Shown piece by piece: positions 18,262 through 26,744 of a stretch of DNA of 64,000 bases (within the stretch, counting starts at the first letter, position 1; each line of letters starts with the position of its first letter). The notes below the pieces were generated by a model that saw only the letters and a program-made list of their open reading frames with translations, did no database searches and was not told the origin of the DNA. Made by a program: the position numbers and the translations under genes. Source of the DNA: Rhizobium sp. Leaf262 (GTDB lineage: Bacteria > Pseudomonadota > Alphaproteobacteria > Rhizobiales > Rhizobiaceae); NCBI RefSeq assembly GCF_001422245.1, contig NZ_LMMM01000016.1, forward strand, positions 319,945-383,944, in the 5' to 3' direction.

Positions 18262-18951
18262 AGCCTGACGAACAAACGTCCATCAGGGAAACCCCTCGTT
18301 TTTATTCTCTCTCCGACATTCCCCTCGAAAGCATGTCTTTGAGTCATTTGTATCACCGCGAGCCGGTTATCCCATTATCCTCTACATCATGGAGAGGCCT
18401 GCGATTACTCAACAACTACTCCCACACAACACAACCTAAACATACACTCATCAGGGCACAGTCCTACCTTTTCGCAACCGAGTGGAATGCGATCAAATAG
18501 ACCCCAATACTTGAAAAAACGAACTCGAACAGAGTTCGTTCGCAAGGAGCTTGTGCCTTCGAACTGAGGATCGAGATAGCTTGTGGATAGAAATCCTTGC
18601 CCCTTGTCGAGATGCATTTAGGCAGGATCATGGGTGGAGATCAATGGCGTTTTTTCTGCGAAAAAGAAGAACGGGCATTGACTCACTGGGGCCGTTTTGC
18701 ATCGATTTAAGGGGCGGCTGGAGAATCTCTTATGAATCAATGAGATTCAATTTTCAGCCTTTTCCGAAGGCCTCTTTGGCGAAAAAATAAAAATTATCTT
18801 GACTCGCACTTAACCCAACCTTCCGTGGCGTTAGGGTGCGGCCCTTTTGGAGACCTCTCGCAACTAATTGATTTTAAATGTATTTTTCCGTCACCTCATT
18901 GACGCAGAAATGTCATGCAGGGAAACGTTAAGATTAACGATGCGATAGAAA
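18262..18951. promoter_or_regulatory. Long intergenic region upstream of dnaA
   Basis: This 690-bp gap between dnaA and the rpsT terminator shows no convincing ORF. It holds six GANTC sites (18341, 18680, 18723, 18734, 18744, 18801), five of them within 126 bp. It also holds a near-consensus DnaA box (CTATCCACA, minus strand, 18582-18590), a perfect hairpin AACGAACTC/GAGTTCGTT at 18518-18540 and a smaller palindrome TGAATC/GATTCA at 18733-18749. Together these point to the dnaA promoter region with methylation and DnaA feedback inputs. No cluster of DnaA boxes suggestive of an origin was seen. Confidence 0.55.
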
Positions 18952-18952
18952 C

Positions 18953-18983
18953 AAAAAAAGCCCGGTCAGACGACCAGGCTTTT
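18953..18983 (-). terminator. Rho-independent terminator of rpsT
   Basis: On the minus strand an 8-bp stem GCCTGGTC/GACCGGGC with loop GTCT is followed by seven T (18953-18959 read as A on the plus strand). It lies 25 bp after the rpsT stop. Confidence 0.85.
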
Positions 18984-19007
18984 GATAATAAATTTGGATT
19001 AGCCGGA

Positions 19008-19274
19008 TTAGGCGGAAAGTGCCTTCACGCGCTGTGCCAGACGGGACACCTTGCGGGACGCCGTGTTGCCGTGCAGAACGCCGCGCGTAGCTGCGCGCTG
19101 GATCTCAGGCTGGGCTACTTTTAGCGCTTCTGTTGCGACTGCCAGATCACCCGATGCGATGGCCTCTTCGACCTTGCGAATGAAACCGCGAACGCGCGAA
19201 CGGCGAGCCTTGTTGACTGCGGTACGGCGAGCGATCTTGCGAGTCGCCTTTTTCGCCGAAGTTGTATTGGCCAT
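19008..19274 (-). CDS. rpsT: 30S ribosomal protein S20
   Basis: This 88-residue basic protein starts [29 protein letters not shown] and ends [18 protein letters not shown], the S20 pattern; S20 binds 16S rRNA early in 30S assembly. AGAGAGGC precedes the ATG. It is transcribed alone toward dnaA and has its own terminator. The 255-bp gap upstream (19275-19529) presumably carries its promoter; nothing else was seen in it. rpsT beside dnaA is the normal order in Rhizobiaceae. Confidence 0.97.
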   Translation of the reverse strand: MANTTSAKKATRKIARRTAVNKARRSRVRGFIRKVEEAIASGDLAVATEALKVAQPEIQRAATRGVLHGNTASRKVSRLAQRVKALSA

Positions 19275-19529
19275 GTATGCCTCTCTTCGAATTCAAACCA
19301 AAATCCGCAACCACAGGATCAGGTCCGTCAAAGACCTCGCGTTCCAAAGAGTGCGGGAGTAATTGGAACAAGCCGGATGGCTTTTCCTAACCGTGGGCGG
19401 GCATATAACCCTAAAGCTGCTGCCCGTCAACGCGCATTTTCAGCAAAAACGCTGATATTCCGAATCCTTGGCGTCACTGGAACCCAAAACACATGAAGGT
19501 TTTGTGTCTATTCCGCCAACAGGATTGCA

Positions 19530-20303
19530 TTAGCGATTCTTGAATACAGGTTTTCTCTTCTCCGCGAAAGCCGCCATGCCTTCTTTTTGGTCGTCCGTCG
19601 CAAAAAGCGACTGGAACAGGCGGCGCTCGAAGCGCAGACCCTCGCTCAACGAGACCTCGAAGGAGCGATTGACGCTTTCCTTTGCCATCAGCACGGATGC
19701 GCGCGACAGGGATGCGATGGTACTGGCCGCCTCAACCGCCTCATCCATCAGCCGCTCCTGCGGCACGATGCGTGACACCAGTCCTGCCCGCTCCGCCTCA
19801 GCTGCATCCATCTTGCGGCCCGTCAGCACCAGGTCCATGGCCTTGGCCTTGCCGACGGCGCGCGTCAGGCGCTGCGATCCGCCCATGCCGGGAATGACGC
19901 CGAGCGTGATTTCCGGCTGTCCGAATTTGGCACTCTCTGACGCGATGATGAAATCGCACATCATGGCCAGCTCGCAGCCGCCTCCCAGCGCGAAACCGGA
20001 GACAGCAGCAATGACCGGCTTGCGGGCAGCAGCCACATCGTCCCAGCCGCCTAGGAAATCACCGAGATAGGCGTCTACGAAATCCAGCGACTGCATCTCC
20101 TTTATATCCGCACCGGCGGCAAAGGCCTTGGGCGAACCGGTGAGGACAATGGCGCCGATGGAATCATCTGTCGAAAAGGACGCCAATATATGCCGCAGTT
20201 CCTTCAGCAGGGTCGAGTTCAGCGCGTTCAGAGCCTGCGGTCGGTTGAGCGTGATGACGCCGACATCATCACGCTTTTCAACGATCAGCGTTTCATAATC
20301 CAT
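19530..20303 (-). CDS. Enoyl-CoA hydratase (crotonase family)
   Basis: This 257-residue crotonase-fold enzyme hydrates 2-enoyl-CoA to 3-hydroxyacyl-CoA in fatty-acid and amino-acid degradation. The oxyanion-hole region [11 protein letters not shown] and both catalytic glutamates are present, in [15 protein letters not shown] and [16 protein letters not shown]. The C-terminal helices [15 protein letters not shown] are typical of short-chain enoyl-CoA hydratases. It lies 48 bp downstream of mutM on the same strand, an arrangement shared by other rhizobia, though no functional link between the two is known. Confidence 0.92.
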   Translation of the reverse strand: MDYETLIVEKRDDVGVITLNRPQALNALNSTLLKELRHILASFSTDDSIGAIVLTGSPKAFAAGADIKEMQSLDFVDAYLGDFLGGWDDVAAARKPVIAAVSGFALGGGCELAMMCDFIIASESAKFGQPEITLGVIPGMGGSQRLTRAVGKAKAMDLVLTGRKMDAAEAERAGLVSRIVPQERLMDEAVEAASTIASLSRASVLMAKESVNRSFEVSLSEGLRFERRLFQSLFATDDQKEGMAAFAEKRKPVFKNR

Positions 20304-20351
20304 GTGAGTGGTCCTCTCCCGCCATTTCTGGCCCTATTATTTCTGGCTCTA

Positions 20352-21248
20352 TTACTTCTGGCAGGCGGCGCAATAGAAGGTGGAGCGCCCGGCCTGCACA
20401 ATCCGCTCGACCGTACCTCCGCAACCGGGTGTGGGGCAAGCATGACCTTGGCGATCGTAAACCGAAAAGGAATGCTGGAAATAGCCGAGCGTGCCATCTG
20501 TCTGGATATGGTCGCGCAGGGACGAGCCGCCCGCCGCAATCGCATCGGCAATGACCTCGCGGATGTTCTGGGTGAGATCGACCAGCTGTGCCTTGGGCTT
20601 TCCGGTTTTCGTCACCAGCGTCCCTGCCGCTCTTAAAGGAGACAGATGCGCGCGCCACATCGCCTCGCAGACATAGATATTGCCAAGCCCGGCAATGACC
20701 TTCTGGTCCAGCAGCGTGCTTTTCAGCGGCTGGCTTTTGCCATCGAAGCGGCTTGCGAGATAATCGGCGCTCAACGCATTGCCGGTCGGCTCCGGGCCAA
20801 GGTCGGCAAAGGCGGGATAGAGGTCGATATGGGCCCGCTCCACCAGATGCATGAAGCCGAAACGGCGCGGGTCATTATAGATGACCTGGGCGGACGCCCC
20901 TGTCTCTTTTTGCAGATGGAAGATGACATGGTCATGCTTGCCATCCTTTGAGCGCGCATGATGAAACTCACCCGGCGTTTCGGAAGCGCCTGTCTGCACC
21001 TCGATACGGAAGGAGCCGGACATGCCCAGATGCGCGATGATGGTGAGCCCGTCTTCCAGTTCGATCAGCAGATATTTGGCCCGCCGTGCCAGAGAGACGA
21101 TGCGCTTGCCTTCCACCAGTGCCGAAAACCCTGGCGGAAAGGGAAAGCGCAGGTCGGGCCGGGCAAGCACGACTTTCTCCACGCGCGCACCCTCCATGGT
21201 CGGCGCAAGGCCGCGTCGGACGGTTTCAACTTCGGGCAATTCTGGCAT
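20352..21248 (-). CDS. mutM: Formamidopyrimidine-DNA glycosylase
   Basis: This 298-residue base-excision repair enzyme removes 8-oxoguanine and FapyG and cleaves the abasic site. The N-terminus [14 protein letters not shown] contains the catalytic Pro1 (after Met removal) and Glu2. The H2TH region reads [26 protein letters not shown]. The C-terminal zinc finger is [28 protein letters not shown], with four cysteines. Length and all key residues are normal. It is divergent from ubiE across 146 bp that include an inverted repeat (21290-21320). Confidence 0.97.
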   Translation of the reverse strand: MPELPEVETVRRGLAPTMEGARVEKVVLARPDLRFPFPPGFSALVEGKRIVSLARRAKYLLIELEDGLTIIAHLGMSGSFRIEVQTGASETPGEFHHARSKDGKHDHVIFHLQKETGASAQVIYNDPRRFGFMHLVERAHIDLYPAFADLGPEPTGNALSADYLASRFDGKSQPLKSTLLDQKVIAGLGNIYVCEAMWRAHLSPLRAAGTLVTKTGKPKAQLVDLTQNIREVIADAIAAGGSSLRDHIQTDGTLGYFQHSFSVYDRQGHACPTPGCGGTVERIVQAGRSTFYCAACQK

Positions 21249-21289
21249 GGAGTTTATCCCACATGTTTACCGCAACGGTCTTGTGATCT

Positions 21290-21320
21290 CATGCCTGCGG
21301 GCATACATGTCGCAGGCATG
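21290..21320. promoter_or_regulatory. Inverted repeat in the mutM-ubiE divergent promoter region
   Basis: Perfect 9-bp arms CATGCCTGC (21290-21298) and GCAGGCATG (21312-21320) are separated by 13 bases. A second small inverted repeat TGTTG/CAACA follows at 21319-21333. It could be an operator or a leader hairpin for ubiE; no regulator is suggested by context. Confidence 0.4.
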
Positions 21321-21394
21321 TTGTGTCGCAACAGATAGCGTCGCAATCGCCTTTCCGCTATGGTCCGCACCGCAATTAAAGATGGAGACCGCTG

Positions 21395-22171
21395 ATGACC
21401 GAAGCCCGCACCACCGCAGATGGCGGCATGGAAACCTCCTACGGCTTTCACAAGGTTGACGAAGGCCAGAAGCAGGGCATGGTCAACGAGGTCTTTCACA
21501 AGGTCGCCAAGCGCTACGACATCATGAATGATGTGATGTCGGCGGGCATGCACCGGGTGTGGAAGGACGCGATGATTGCAGCGCTCAACCCGCGCAAGGA
21601 CCCGTCCTACAAGACACTGGATGTGGCTGGCGGCACCGGCGACATCGCATTTCGCATCATCGAAGCCTCCAATCGCCTCGCCCATTCCACCGTTCTCGAC
21701 ATCAACGGCTCGATGCTGGCGGTGGGCGAAGAGCGGGCGGCAAAGAAGAAGCTTTCCGACAATCTGACCTTCGTGGAAGCCAATGCCGAAGAGCTGCCTT
21801 TCGAGGCCAATAGCTTCGACGCCTATACGGTGGCTTTCGGCATTCGCAACGTACCGCGCATCGATGTGGCGCTCAAGGAAGCGCATCGGGTGTTGAAGCG
21901 TGGCGGGCGTCTGCTGGTGCTGGAATTTTCCGAAGTGGACATGCCGCTTCTCGACAAGGTCTATGATGCCTGGTCGTTCAATGCCATTCCGAAATTTGGC
22001 AAGATGATCACCGGTGATGCCGAGCCCTATCAGTACCTGGTGGAATCGATCCGCAAATTCCCCAATCAGGACGATTTTGCTGCGATGATCCGCAATGCCG
22101 GTTTCTCGCGCGTCAGCTACACCAACTATACCGGCGGCATTGCCGCCCTGCATTCCGGCTGGAAGCTTTGA
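21395..22171 (+). CDS. ubiE: Ubiquinone biosynthesis C-methyltransferase UbiE
   Basis: This 258-residue class I SAM methyltransferase carries out the C-methylation step in ubiquinone (and menaquinone) synthesis. The SAM site is [15 protein letters not shown]. Family signatures are [61 protein letters not shown] and the C-terminal [26 protein letters not shown] precedes the ATG. UbiB follows 40 bp downstream, the conserved ubiE-ubiB pair. Confidence 0.97.
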   Translation: MTEARTTADGGMETSYGFHKVDEGQKQGMVNEVFHKVAKRYDIMNDVMSAGMHRVWKDAMIAALNPRKDPSYKTLDVAGGTGDIAFRIIEASNRLAHSTVLDINGSMLAVGEERAAKKKLSDNLTFVEANAEELPFEANSFDAYTVAFGIRNVPRIDVALKEAHRVLKRGGRLLVLEFSEVDMPLLDKVYDAWSFNAIPKFGKMITGDAEPYQYLVESIRKFPNQDDFAAMIRNAGFSRVSYTNYTGGIAALHSGWKL

Positions 22172-22211
22172 TCGACATGATGGCTTGCAGCAGCAGGAAG
22201 AAGGCATTCGC

Positions 22212-23786
22212 ATGAGCACTCCCGGCGCATATTTTCGCCTCGCAAAGGTCGGCTGGGTTCTGGTGCGCGAAGGTGTCGTGCTTGCGCTGCCATCGGAAGA
22301 CCTGCCAGCCACGGCCAAATTTGCTAAGGCGCTGTTGAAGCCCTTTGCCCGCAACCGTGCCAAACATGCCGACCGCCGTGATCGTCTGGCAACTGCCGTC
22401 GAGCGTCTCGGCCCCTCCTATGTAAAGATGGGCCAGTTTTTGGCGACACGCCCCGATGTGGTGGGCGCGGATTTTGCAGAAGACCTGTCCCGACTGCAGG
22501 ACCGCATGGCGTTTTTTCCAAATGCTGCGGCAAAGGCCAATATCGAGGGTTCGCTTGGACGTCCCGTTTCAGAGCTTTATGTCGAATTTCGCGACCCGAT
22601 CGCTGCCGCCTCGATTGCACAGGTGCATCCAGCCATCGTGCGCACCCCCATGGGGCAAAAGAAGGTGGCCGTAAAGGTCATTCGCCCCGGTGTGCGCCAG
22701 CGTTTCCAGAACGATCTGGAGGCCATGTATCTGATTGCCGATCTGCAACAGCGATTCGTTCGATCCGCCCGGCGTCTGCGGCCGGTGGAAGTGACCCGCG
22801 CGCTGGAGCAGACGACCAAGATCGAGATGGATTTGCGGCTGGAAGCCGCGGCCCTGTCCGAAATCGCTGAAAACACCAAGGGCGATCCTGGCTTTCGCGT
22901 GCCGGAGGTGGACTGGGAGCGTACGGGCCGCGATGTCGTCACGATGGAATGGATCGACGGCGTCAAGATGTCGGATGTGGCGGGCCTGAGGGCTGCGGGC
23001 CACGATCTCGATGCGCTGGCCGATACGCTGATCCAGTCCTTCCTGCGCCATACGCTGCGGGACGGTTTCTTCCATGCCGATATGCATCCGGGCAACCTGT
23101 TTGTCGATCCGCAAGGCATGATCGTTGCCGTCGACATGGGCATTGCCGGGCGTCTCGGCAAAAAGGAACGGCGGTTCTTGGCCGAAATTCTCTATGGCTT
23201 CATCACCCGCGACTACATGCGCGTGGCGGAAGTGCATTTCGAGGCGGGTTATGTTCCCGGCCACCATGATATTGCAAGCTTCGCCCAGGCCATCCGTGCC
23301 ATTGGCGAGCCGATCCATGGCCAACCGGCCGAAACCATTTCCATGGGCAAGCTGCTGACGCTTCTCTTCGAAGTGACTGAACTCTTCGACATGGAAACGC
23401 GGCCAGAATTGGTGATGCTGCAAAAGACCATGGTGGTGGTGGAGGGCGTTTCGCGCATTCTCAACCCACGCTTCAATATGTGGAAGGCGGCAGACCCCGT
23501 CGTCAGCAGCTGGATCAGGGACAATCTCGGCCCCAAACGCATCGTGACCGACATGAAGGACGGCCTGAAAGCCGCCATCAAGCTTGCCGAAGCCGCACCG
23601 GAAATCGCCGCCAAGACGGAAAAGCTGCATGCCGATCTCGTCTATATGAGCGAACACGGCCTGCGGTTCGATGCCAGCACGGCGGAAGCCATCGGCAAGG
23701 CCGAGGCGCGCCATACGCGCTGGGGCAGGCTCGCCCTTTGGGTCATCGCGCTCGTTCTGGTCTACATCGCGATCAGAATCAGCTGA
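22212..23786 (+). CDS. ubiB: Ubiquinone biosynthesis protein UbiB (ABC1/ADCK family)
   Basis: This membrane-associated atypical kinase/ATPase of about 524 residues supports coenzyme Q synthesis. The KxGQ motif is in GPSYVKMGQFLATRPD. The ATP-binding segment KVAVKVIRPG, the ExD-region, the catalytic-loop-like HADMHPGNLFVD and the metal-binding VAVDMGIAGRL are present. The C-terminus is a transmembrane helix (LALWVIALVLVYIAIRIS). The true start is 22212, in frame with a longer open stretch that overlaps ubiE. It completes the ubiE-ubiB operon. In many rhizobia coaBC follows; here the next gene is a convergent lytic transglycosylase. Confidence 0.95.
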   Translation: MSTPGAYFRLAKVGWVLVREGVVLALPSEDLPATAKFAKALLKPFARNRAKHADRRDRLATAVERLGPSYVKMGQFLATRPDVVGADFAEDLSRLQDRMAFFPNAAAKANIEGSLGRPVSELYVEFRDPIAAASIAQVHPAIVRTPMGQKKVAVKVIRPGVRQRFQNDLEAMYLIADLQQRFVRSARRLRPVEVTRALEQTTKIEMDLRLEAAALSEIAENTKGDPGFRVPEVDWERTGRDVVTMEWIDGVKMSDVAGLRAAGHDLDALADTLIQSFLRHTLRDGFFHADMHPGNLFVDPQGMIVAVDMGIAGRLGKKERRFLAEILYGFITRDYMRVAEVHFEAGYVPGHHDIASFAQAIRAIGEPIHGQPAETISMGKLLTLLFEVTELFDMETRPELVMLQKTMVVVEGVSRILNPRFNMWKAADPVVSSWIRDNLGPKRIVTDMKDGLKAAIKLAEAAPEIAAKTEKLHADLVYMSEHGLRFDASTAEAIGKAEARHTRWGRLALWVIALVLVYIAIRIS

Positions 23787-23795
23787 AATAGCGCG

Positions 23796-25061
23796 CTATC
23801 TCAGTTTTGCCTTGAGGGTTGCGTCAGGAAAACACGTTGGGCGCAAGCCGTTTTTGGACTGCCAGTCACCGATCGACCGTCGGGTCTTGAAGCCCGCCAA
23901 TCCGTCTGCCTTTCCGACGTCGTAGCCCTTGGCAACCAGCGCTGTTTGCATGGACAGCACATCGGAACGCAACATCGAACCGACATTTCCCCATTTCGCC
24001 TGAAACGGCCCTGCATTGTATGCGATGCGATCAGCAAGATTTCCGATGAAGAGAGCGTAGAGATCGGAGTTGTTGTATTCCTTGATGACGTAGAAATTCG
24101 GCGTCACCACGAATTCCGGGCCGTTGCGTCCGGCTGGAACCAGCATCATGCCATCGGCGCTCAAATCATTGGACGGAAAGGCTTTTCCGGAGATGCGGCG
24201 GATCCCCATCTTCTGCCAGTCTGCCACGGGACGCGCCAGATCTGGGCCTTCCTGCGCGCACGATACATCGTCTGGTATGGAAACCTCAAAGCCCCAATCG
24301 CGGTTGCGCTGCCAGCCGCGCTTGGACAGATAGTTGGCTATCGATGCAAGCGCATCCGGCACCGAGTTCCAGATGTCGCGATGGCCGTCGCCATCGAAAT
24401 CAACGGCGTATTTTAGGTAGCTGGAGGGCATGAACTGCGGCTGACCGAGCGCGCCGGCCCACGATCCCATCATCTTAGAGGCAGCGATATCGCCGCTTTC
24501 GACGATTTTCAGCGCATCAATCAGTTCGATGCGAAACATGTCCTTGCGTGTGGACGTATAGGCCTTGGTTGCCAAGACGTCGATGACCACATTAGGCAGC
24601 TTTGCGCGACCGAAGCCGGACTCGCGACCCCAGATTGCCACGACGATATTGCCGGGTACGCCGTAAGTGCCCTCGATGCGTTTGAGGGTAGCAGCATGCG
24701 TCGCAGCAAGCGAACGGCCCGTGGCCGCTAGGCCCTGAAGGCGCTGCTCGGAGAAATAGGCGCCGGGTGATGAAAACTCAGCCTGGCTCTGCGCCTGTTC
24801 TTTTGGCGGCTTCTGGCCTGGTATGATGAGGTCTGGAAGTTTCCAGTTGATGGACAGGCCGGTCAGCGTTGCCTCGAGCGTCTTTTGCGAGATGCCAGCC
24901 TTGCGCGCTTCAGGCCAAATTTCCTTTTTCAGCCACGTATTGAAGTCCGCATCGTATCTCGCCGCAGCAGCACCCGTCGGAATGGACTGCGCAAGGGTCG
25001 CAGTTGCCGACAGCAGAGAGACAGTTGCAGCGATGAGGAGGCCGATCGTCTTGGAGGGCAT
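23796..25061 (-). CDS. Lytic murein transglycosylase, MltB type, with peptidoglycan-binding domain
   Basis: This exported protein of about 421 residues cuts glycan strands of peptidoglycan to form 1,6-anhydromuropeptides. A signal peptide (IGLLIAATVSLLSATATLAQS) is followed by the SLT_2 domain, whose catalytic glutamate is in AIWGRESGFGRA, with the family segments MMGSWAGALGQPQFMPSSYLKYAVDFDGDGHRDIW and RIAYNAGPFQ. A C-terminal PG_binding_1-type repeat (LSMQTALVAKGYDVGKADGLAGFKTRRSIGDWQ) completes it. The start at 25061 follows AAAAGGAAA. It ends 9 bp from the ubiB stop on the other strand. Confidence 0.93.
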   Translation of the reverse strand: MPSKTIGLLIAATVSLLSATATLAQSIPTGAAAARYDADFNTWLKKEIWPEARKAGISQKTLEATLTGLSINWKLPDLIIPGQKPPKEQAQSQAEFSSPGAYFSEQRLQGLAATGRSLAATHAATLKRIEGTYGVPGNIVVAIWGRESGFGRAKLPNVVIDVLATKAYTSTRKDMFRIELIDALKIVESGDIAASKMMGSWAGALGQPQFMPSSYLKYAVDFDGDGHRDIWNSVPDALASIANYLSKRGWQRNRDWGFEVSIPDDVSCAQEGPDLARPVADWQKMGIRRISGKAFPSNDLSADGMMLVPAGRNGPEFVVTPNFYVIKEYNNSDLYALFIGNLADRIAYNAGPFQAKWGNVGSMLRSDVLSMQTALVAKGYDVGKADGLAGFKTRRSIGDWQSKNGLRPTCFPDATLKAKLR

Positions 25062-25117
25062 TCGGTTTCCTTTTATAAAAGTATGCACGTCTTTGTGCGG
25101 AAGACGTGCGAAGATAA

Positions 25118-25723
25118 TCAGATGACGGTTCGGGCTCGCAGGGCGGCGGTCAGCGTTCCCTCGTCAAGATAATCAAGCTCACCGCCAACAGGCACGCCGT
25201 GCGCGAGCCGTGTGATCTTGACGCCGAGATCCTGCAAACGGTCGGTGATGTAATGCGCCGTCGCCTGCCCCTCGACGGTGGCGTTGACGGCGATGATCAG
25301 TTCGCGAATGCCGCCTTCACTGACGCGCTCGATTAATCCTTTGATGTTCAGGTCTTCTGGTCCCACGCCATCCAAGGGCGACAGAGTGCCGCCCAGAACG
25401 TGATAGGCGGTGTTCATTGCCCCTGACCGCTCCAGCGCCCATAAATCGGAGACGTCTTCCACCACGATGATGATGGCCTGATCACGACGATCATCGGTGC
25501 AGACGGTGCAGGGATCCATGGTATCGACATTGCCGCAACGCGAGCAAACCTTCACCTTGTCATAGGCCTCGCCCATGGCGTGACCGAGAGGCCCTAAAAG
25601 CTGTTCTTTTTTCTTGATCAGATGAAGGGCGGCGCGGCGGGCCGAACGGGGCCCTAGTCCCGGCACCTTGGCCAGAAGCTGGATCAGTTTTTCGATTTCG
25701 GGGCCGGTGACTCGTTTTGCCAT
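25118..25723 (-). CDS. recR: Recombination mediator protein RecR
   Basis: This 201-residue protein acts with RecO/RecF to load RecA at gaps. The N-terminal helix-hairpin-helix reads [20 protein letters not shown]. The zinc finger is [16 protein letters not shown], and the Toprim domain starts [16 protein letters not shown] and continues through GYLEFADER-like segments to [18 protein letters not shown] (here [18 protein letters not shown]). Length is normal. It is usually the last gene of a dnaX-ybaB-recR operon; here a MOSC gene on the opposite strand separates it from ybaB. Confidence 0.96.
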   Translation of the reverse strand: MAKRVTGPEIEKLIQLLAKVPGLGPRSARRAALHLIKKKEQLLGPLGHAMGEAYDKVKVCSRCGNVDTMDPCTVCTDDRRDQAIIIVVEDVSDLWALERSGAMNTAYHVLGGTLSPLDGVGPEDLNIKGLIERVSEGGIRELIIAVNATVEGQATAHYITDRLQDLGVKITRLAHGVPVGGELDYLDEGTLTAALRARTVI

Positions 25724-25778
25724 GAGCGCTTTCTACTGCATAAATGTCATAACGGGAATCACCAGCGGAAAGCATCCC

Positions 25779-26393
25779 ATGAAAATACGCGCCATCTGCC
25801 GGGCCGATGCCGAAATCCTGCCCGGCAAAACGTCGAAAACCGGAATTTTCAAACATCCCGTGCAGGGTGCGGTTCTTGTGGATCAGGAAGGAATCGTCAG
25901 TGATGCCGTCTGCAACAAGAAGCACCATGGCGGACCGGATCAGGCCCTTTACGTCATGGGCTCCGTCGACCTTGATTTCTGGTCGAGGGAACTTGGAGTG
26001 ACGGTCGAGCCCGGCTTCTTTGGAGAGAACCTCGTCATCGACGGCATCGACAGCGCCCAAATGCATGTGGGCGACAGGTTGATGGCGACCGAGGTGGAGC
26101 TGGAAGTGACCGCTGCCCGCATTCCCTGTGCGACACTGACGGCCCGCGTCGGCGACGATGGTTTTGCGCCCCGCTTCAAACAGGCGGGGCAACCAGGGTT
26201 TTATTGTCGTGTGATGAAAGGCGGCATGATCGCGGCTGGTGAGGCCATTAAATTTGTGGCCTATCAGGGCATCAAACTGCCCATACCTGTCATTCTTCAA
26301 AGCTTCAGGCCACGTAGACTGCCGCAAGCGCAGCGGGACGCCTATCTCACCACCCCGCTTGCCAGTCGTTTCAGAGCCATGCTGGAAGGCTGA
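25779..26393 (+). CDS. MOSC domain-containing protein
   Basis: This protein of about 204 residues carries the MOSC fold (molybdenum cofactor sulfurase C-terminal domain; YiiM-like). Characteristic parts are KHHGGPDQALYVM, GFFGENLVIDGIDSAQMHVGDRLMA and the conserved cysteine in ARIPCATLTAR, which would carry or bind the cofactor sulfur. YiiM-like proteins participate in detoxifying N-hydroxylated compounds with molybdenum cofactor; the substrate here is unknown. The start at 25779 is chosen because the upstream in-frame part overlaps recR antisense. It is flanked by recR and ybaB, both on the other strand, with its stop 6 bp from the ybaB stop. Confidence 0.85.
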   Translation: MKIRAICRADAEILPGKTSKTGIFKHPVQGAVLVDQEGIVSDAVCNKKHHGGPDQALYVMGSVDLDFWSRELGVTVEPGFFGENLVIDGIDSAQMHVGDRLMATEVELEVTAARIPCATLTARVGDDGFAPRFKQAGQPGFYCRVMKGGMIAAGEAIKFVAYQGIKLPIPVILQSFRPRRLPQAQRDAYLTTPLASRFRAMLEG

Positions 26394-26399
26394 AAGTGT

Positions 26400-26723
26400 T
26401 TAGAAGGGAAGCTTCATACCGGGTGGGATCGGCAGACCTGCGGTCAGGTCACGGGTCTTTTCGGCGGTGACGGCTTCGGCGCGCTGCTTGGCATCGTTGT
26501 GGGCTGCCACCAGCAAATCTTCGAGAATTTCGATTTCGTCTTCCTTCAGAAGCGACGGATCGATCTTGACGCCCAGCAGCGAACCCTTGCCGCTCATTTT
26601 GACGGTGACGAGACCGCCACCGGAGGTGCCCTCGACCTCGAGTGCAGCAATCTCTTCCTGCATCTTCTCCATCTTGGCCTGCATTTCCTTGACCTTGCCC
26701 ATCATGCCCATGATGTCACGCAT
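26400..26723 (-). CDS. ybaB: YbaB/EbfC family nucleoid-associated protein
   Basis: This 107-residue DNA-binding protein starts [47 protein letters not shown], the YbaB coiled-coil-like helix followed by the conserved beta segment, and ends [14 protein letters not shown]. YbaB dimers bind DNA with little sequence preference. It is 21 bp downstream of dnaX on the same strand, the usual dnaX-ybaB pair, and is co-transcribed with it. Confidence 0.95.
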   Translation of the reverse strand: MRDIMGMMGKVKEMQAKMEKMQEEIAALEVEGTSGGGLVTVKMSGKGSLLGVKIDPSLLKEDEIEILEDLLVAAHNDAKQRAEAVTAEKTRDLTAGLPIPPGMKLPF

Positions 26724-26744
26724 GTCGAAACTCCTGTCTTTTCT

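Noticed and set aside
16714..18342. 542-codon plus-strand ORF opposite dnaA
   Set aside because: It is the antisense shadow of dnaA, whose domains are unmistakable on the other strand. The long open frame results from GC-rich codon bias.
18518..18540. LexA box in the GAAC-rich hairpin upstream of dnaA
   Set aside because: The alphaproteobacterial LexA site needs GAAC or GTTC repeats with a 7-base spacer, and here the spacing is 2, so it is a hairpin rather than an SOS box.
18262..18951. Replication origin beside dnaA
   Set aside because: Only one DnaA-box-like site and no AT-rich unwinding region with box clusters were seen. In rhizobia the chromosomal origin is usually elsewhere, near hemE.
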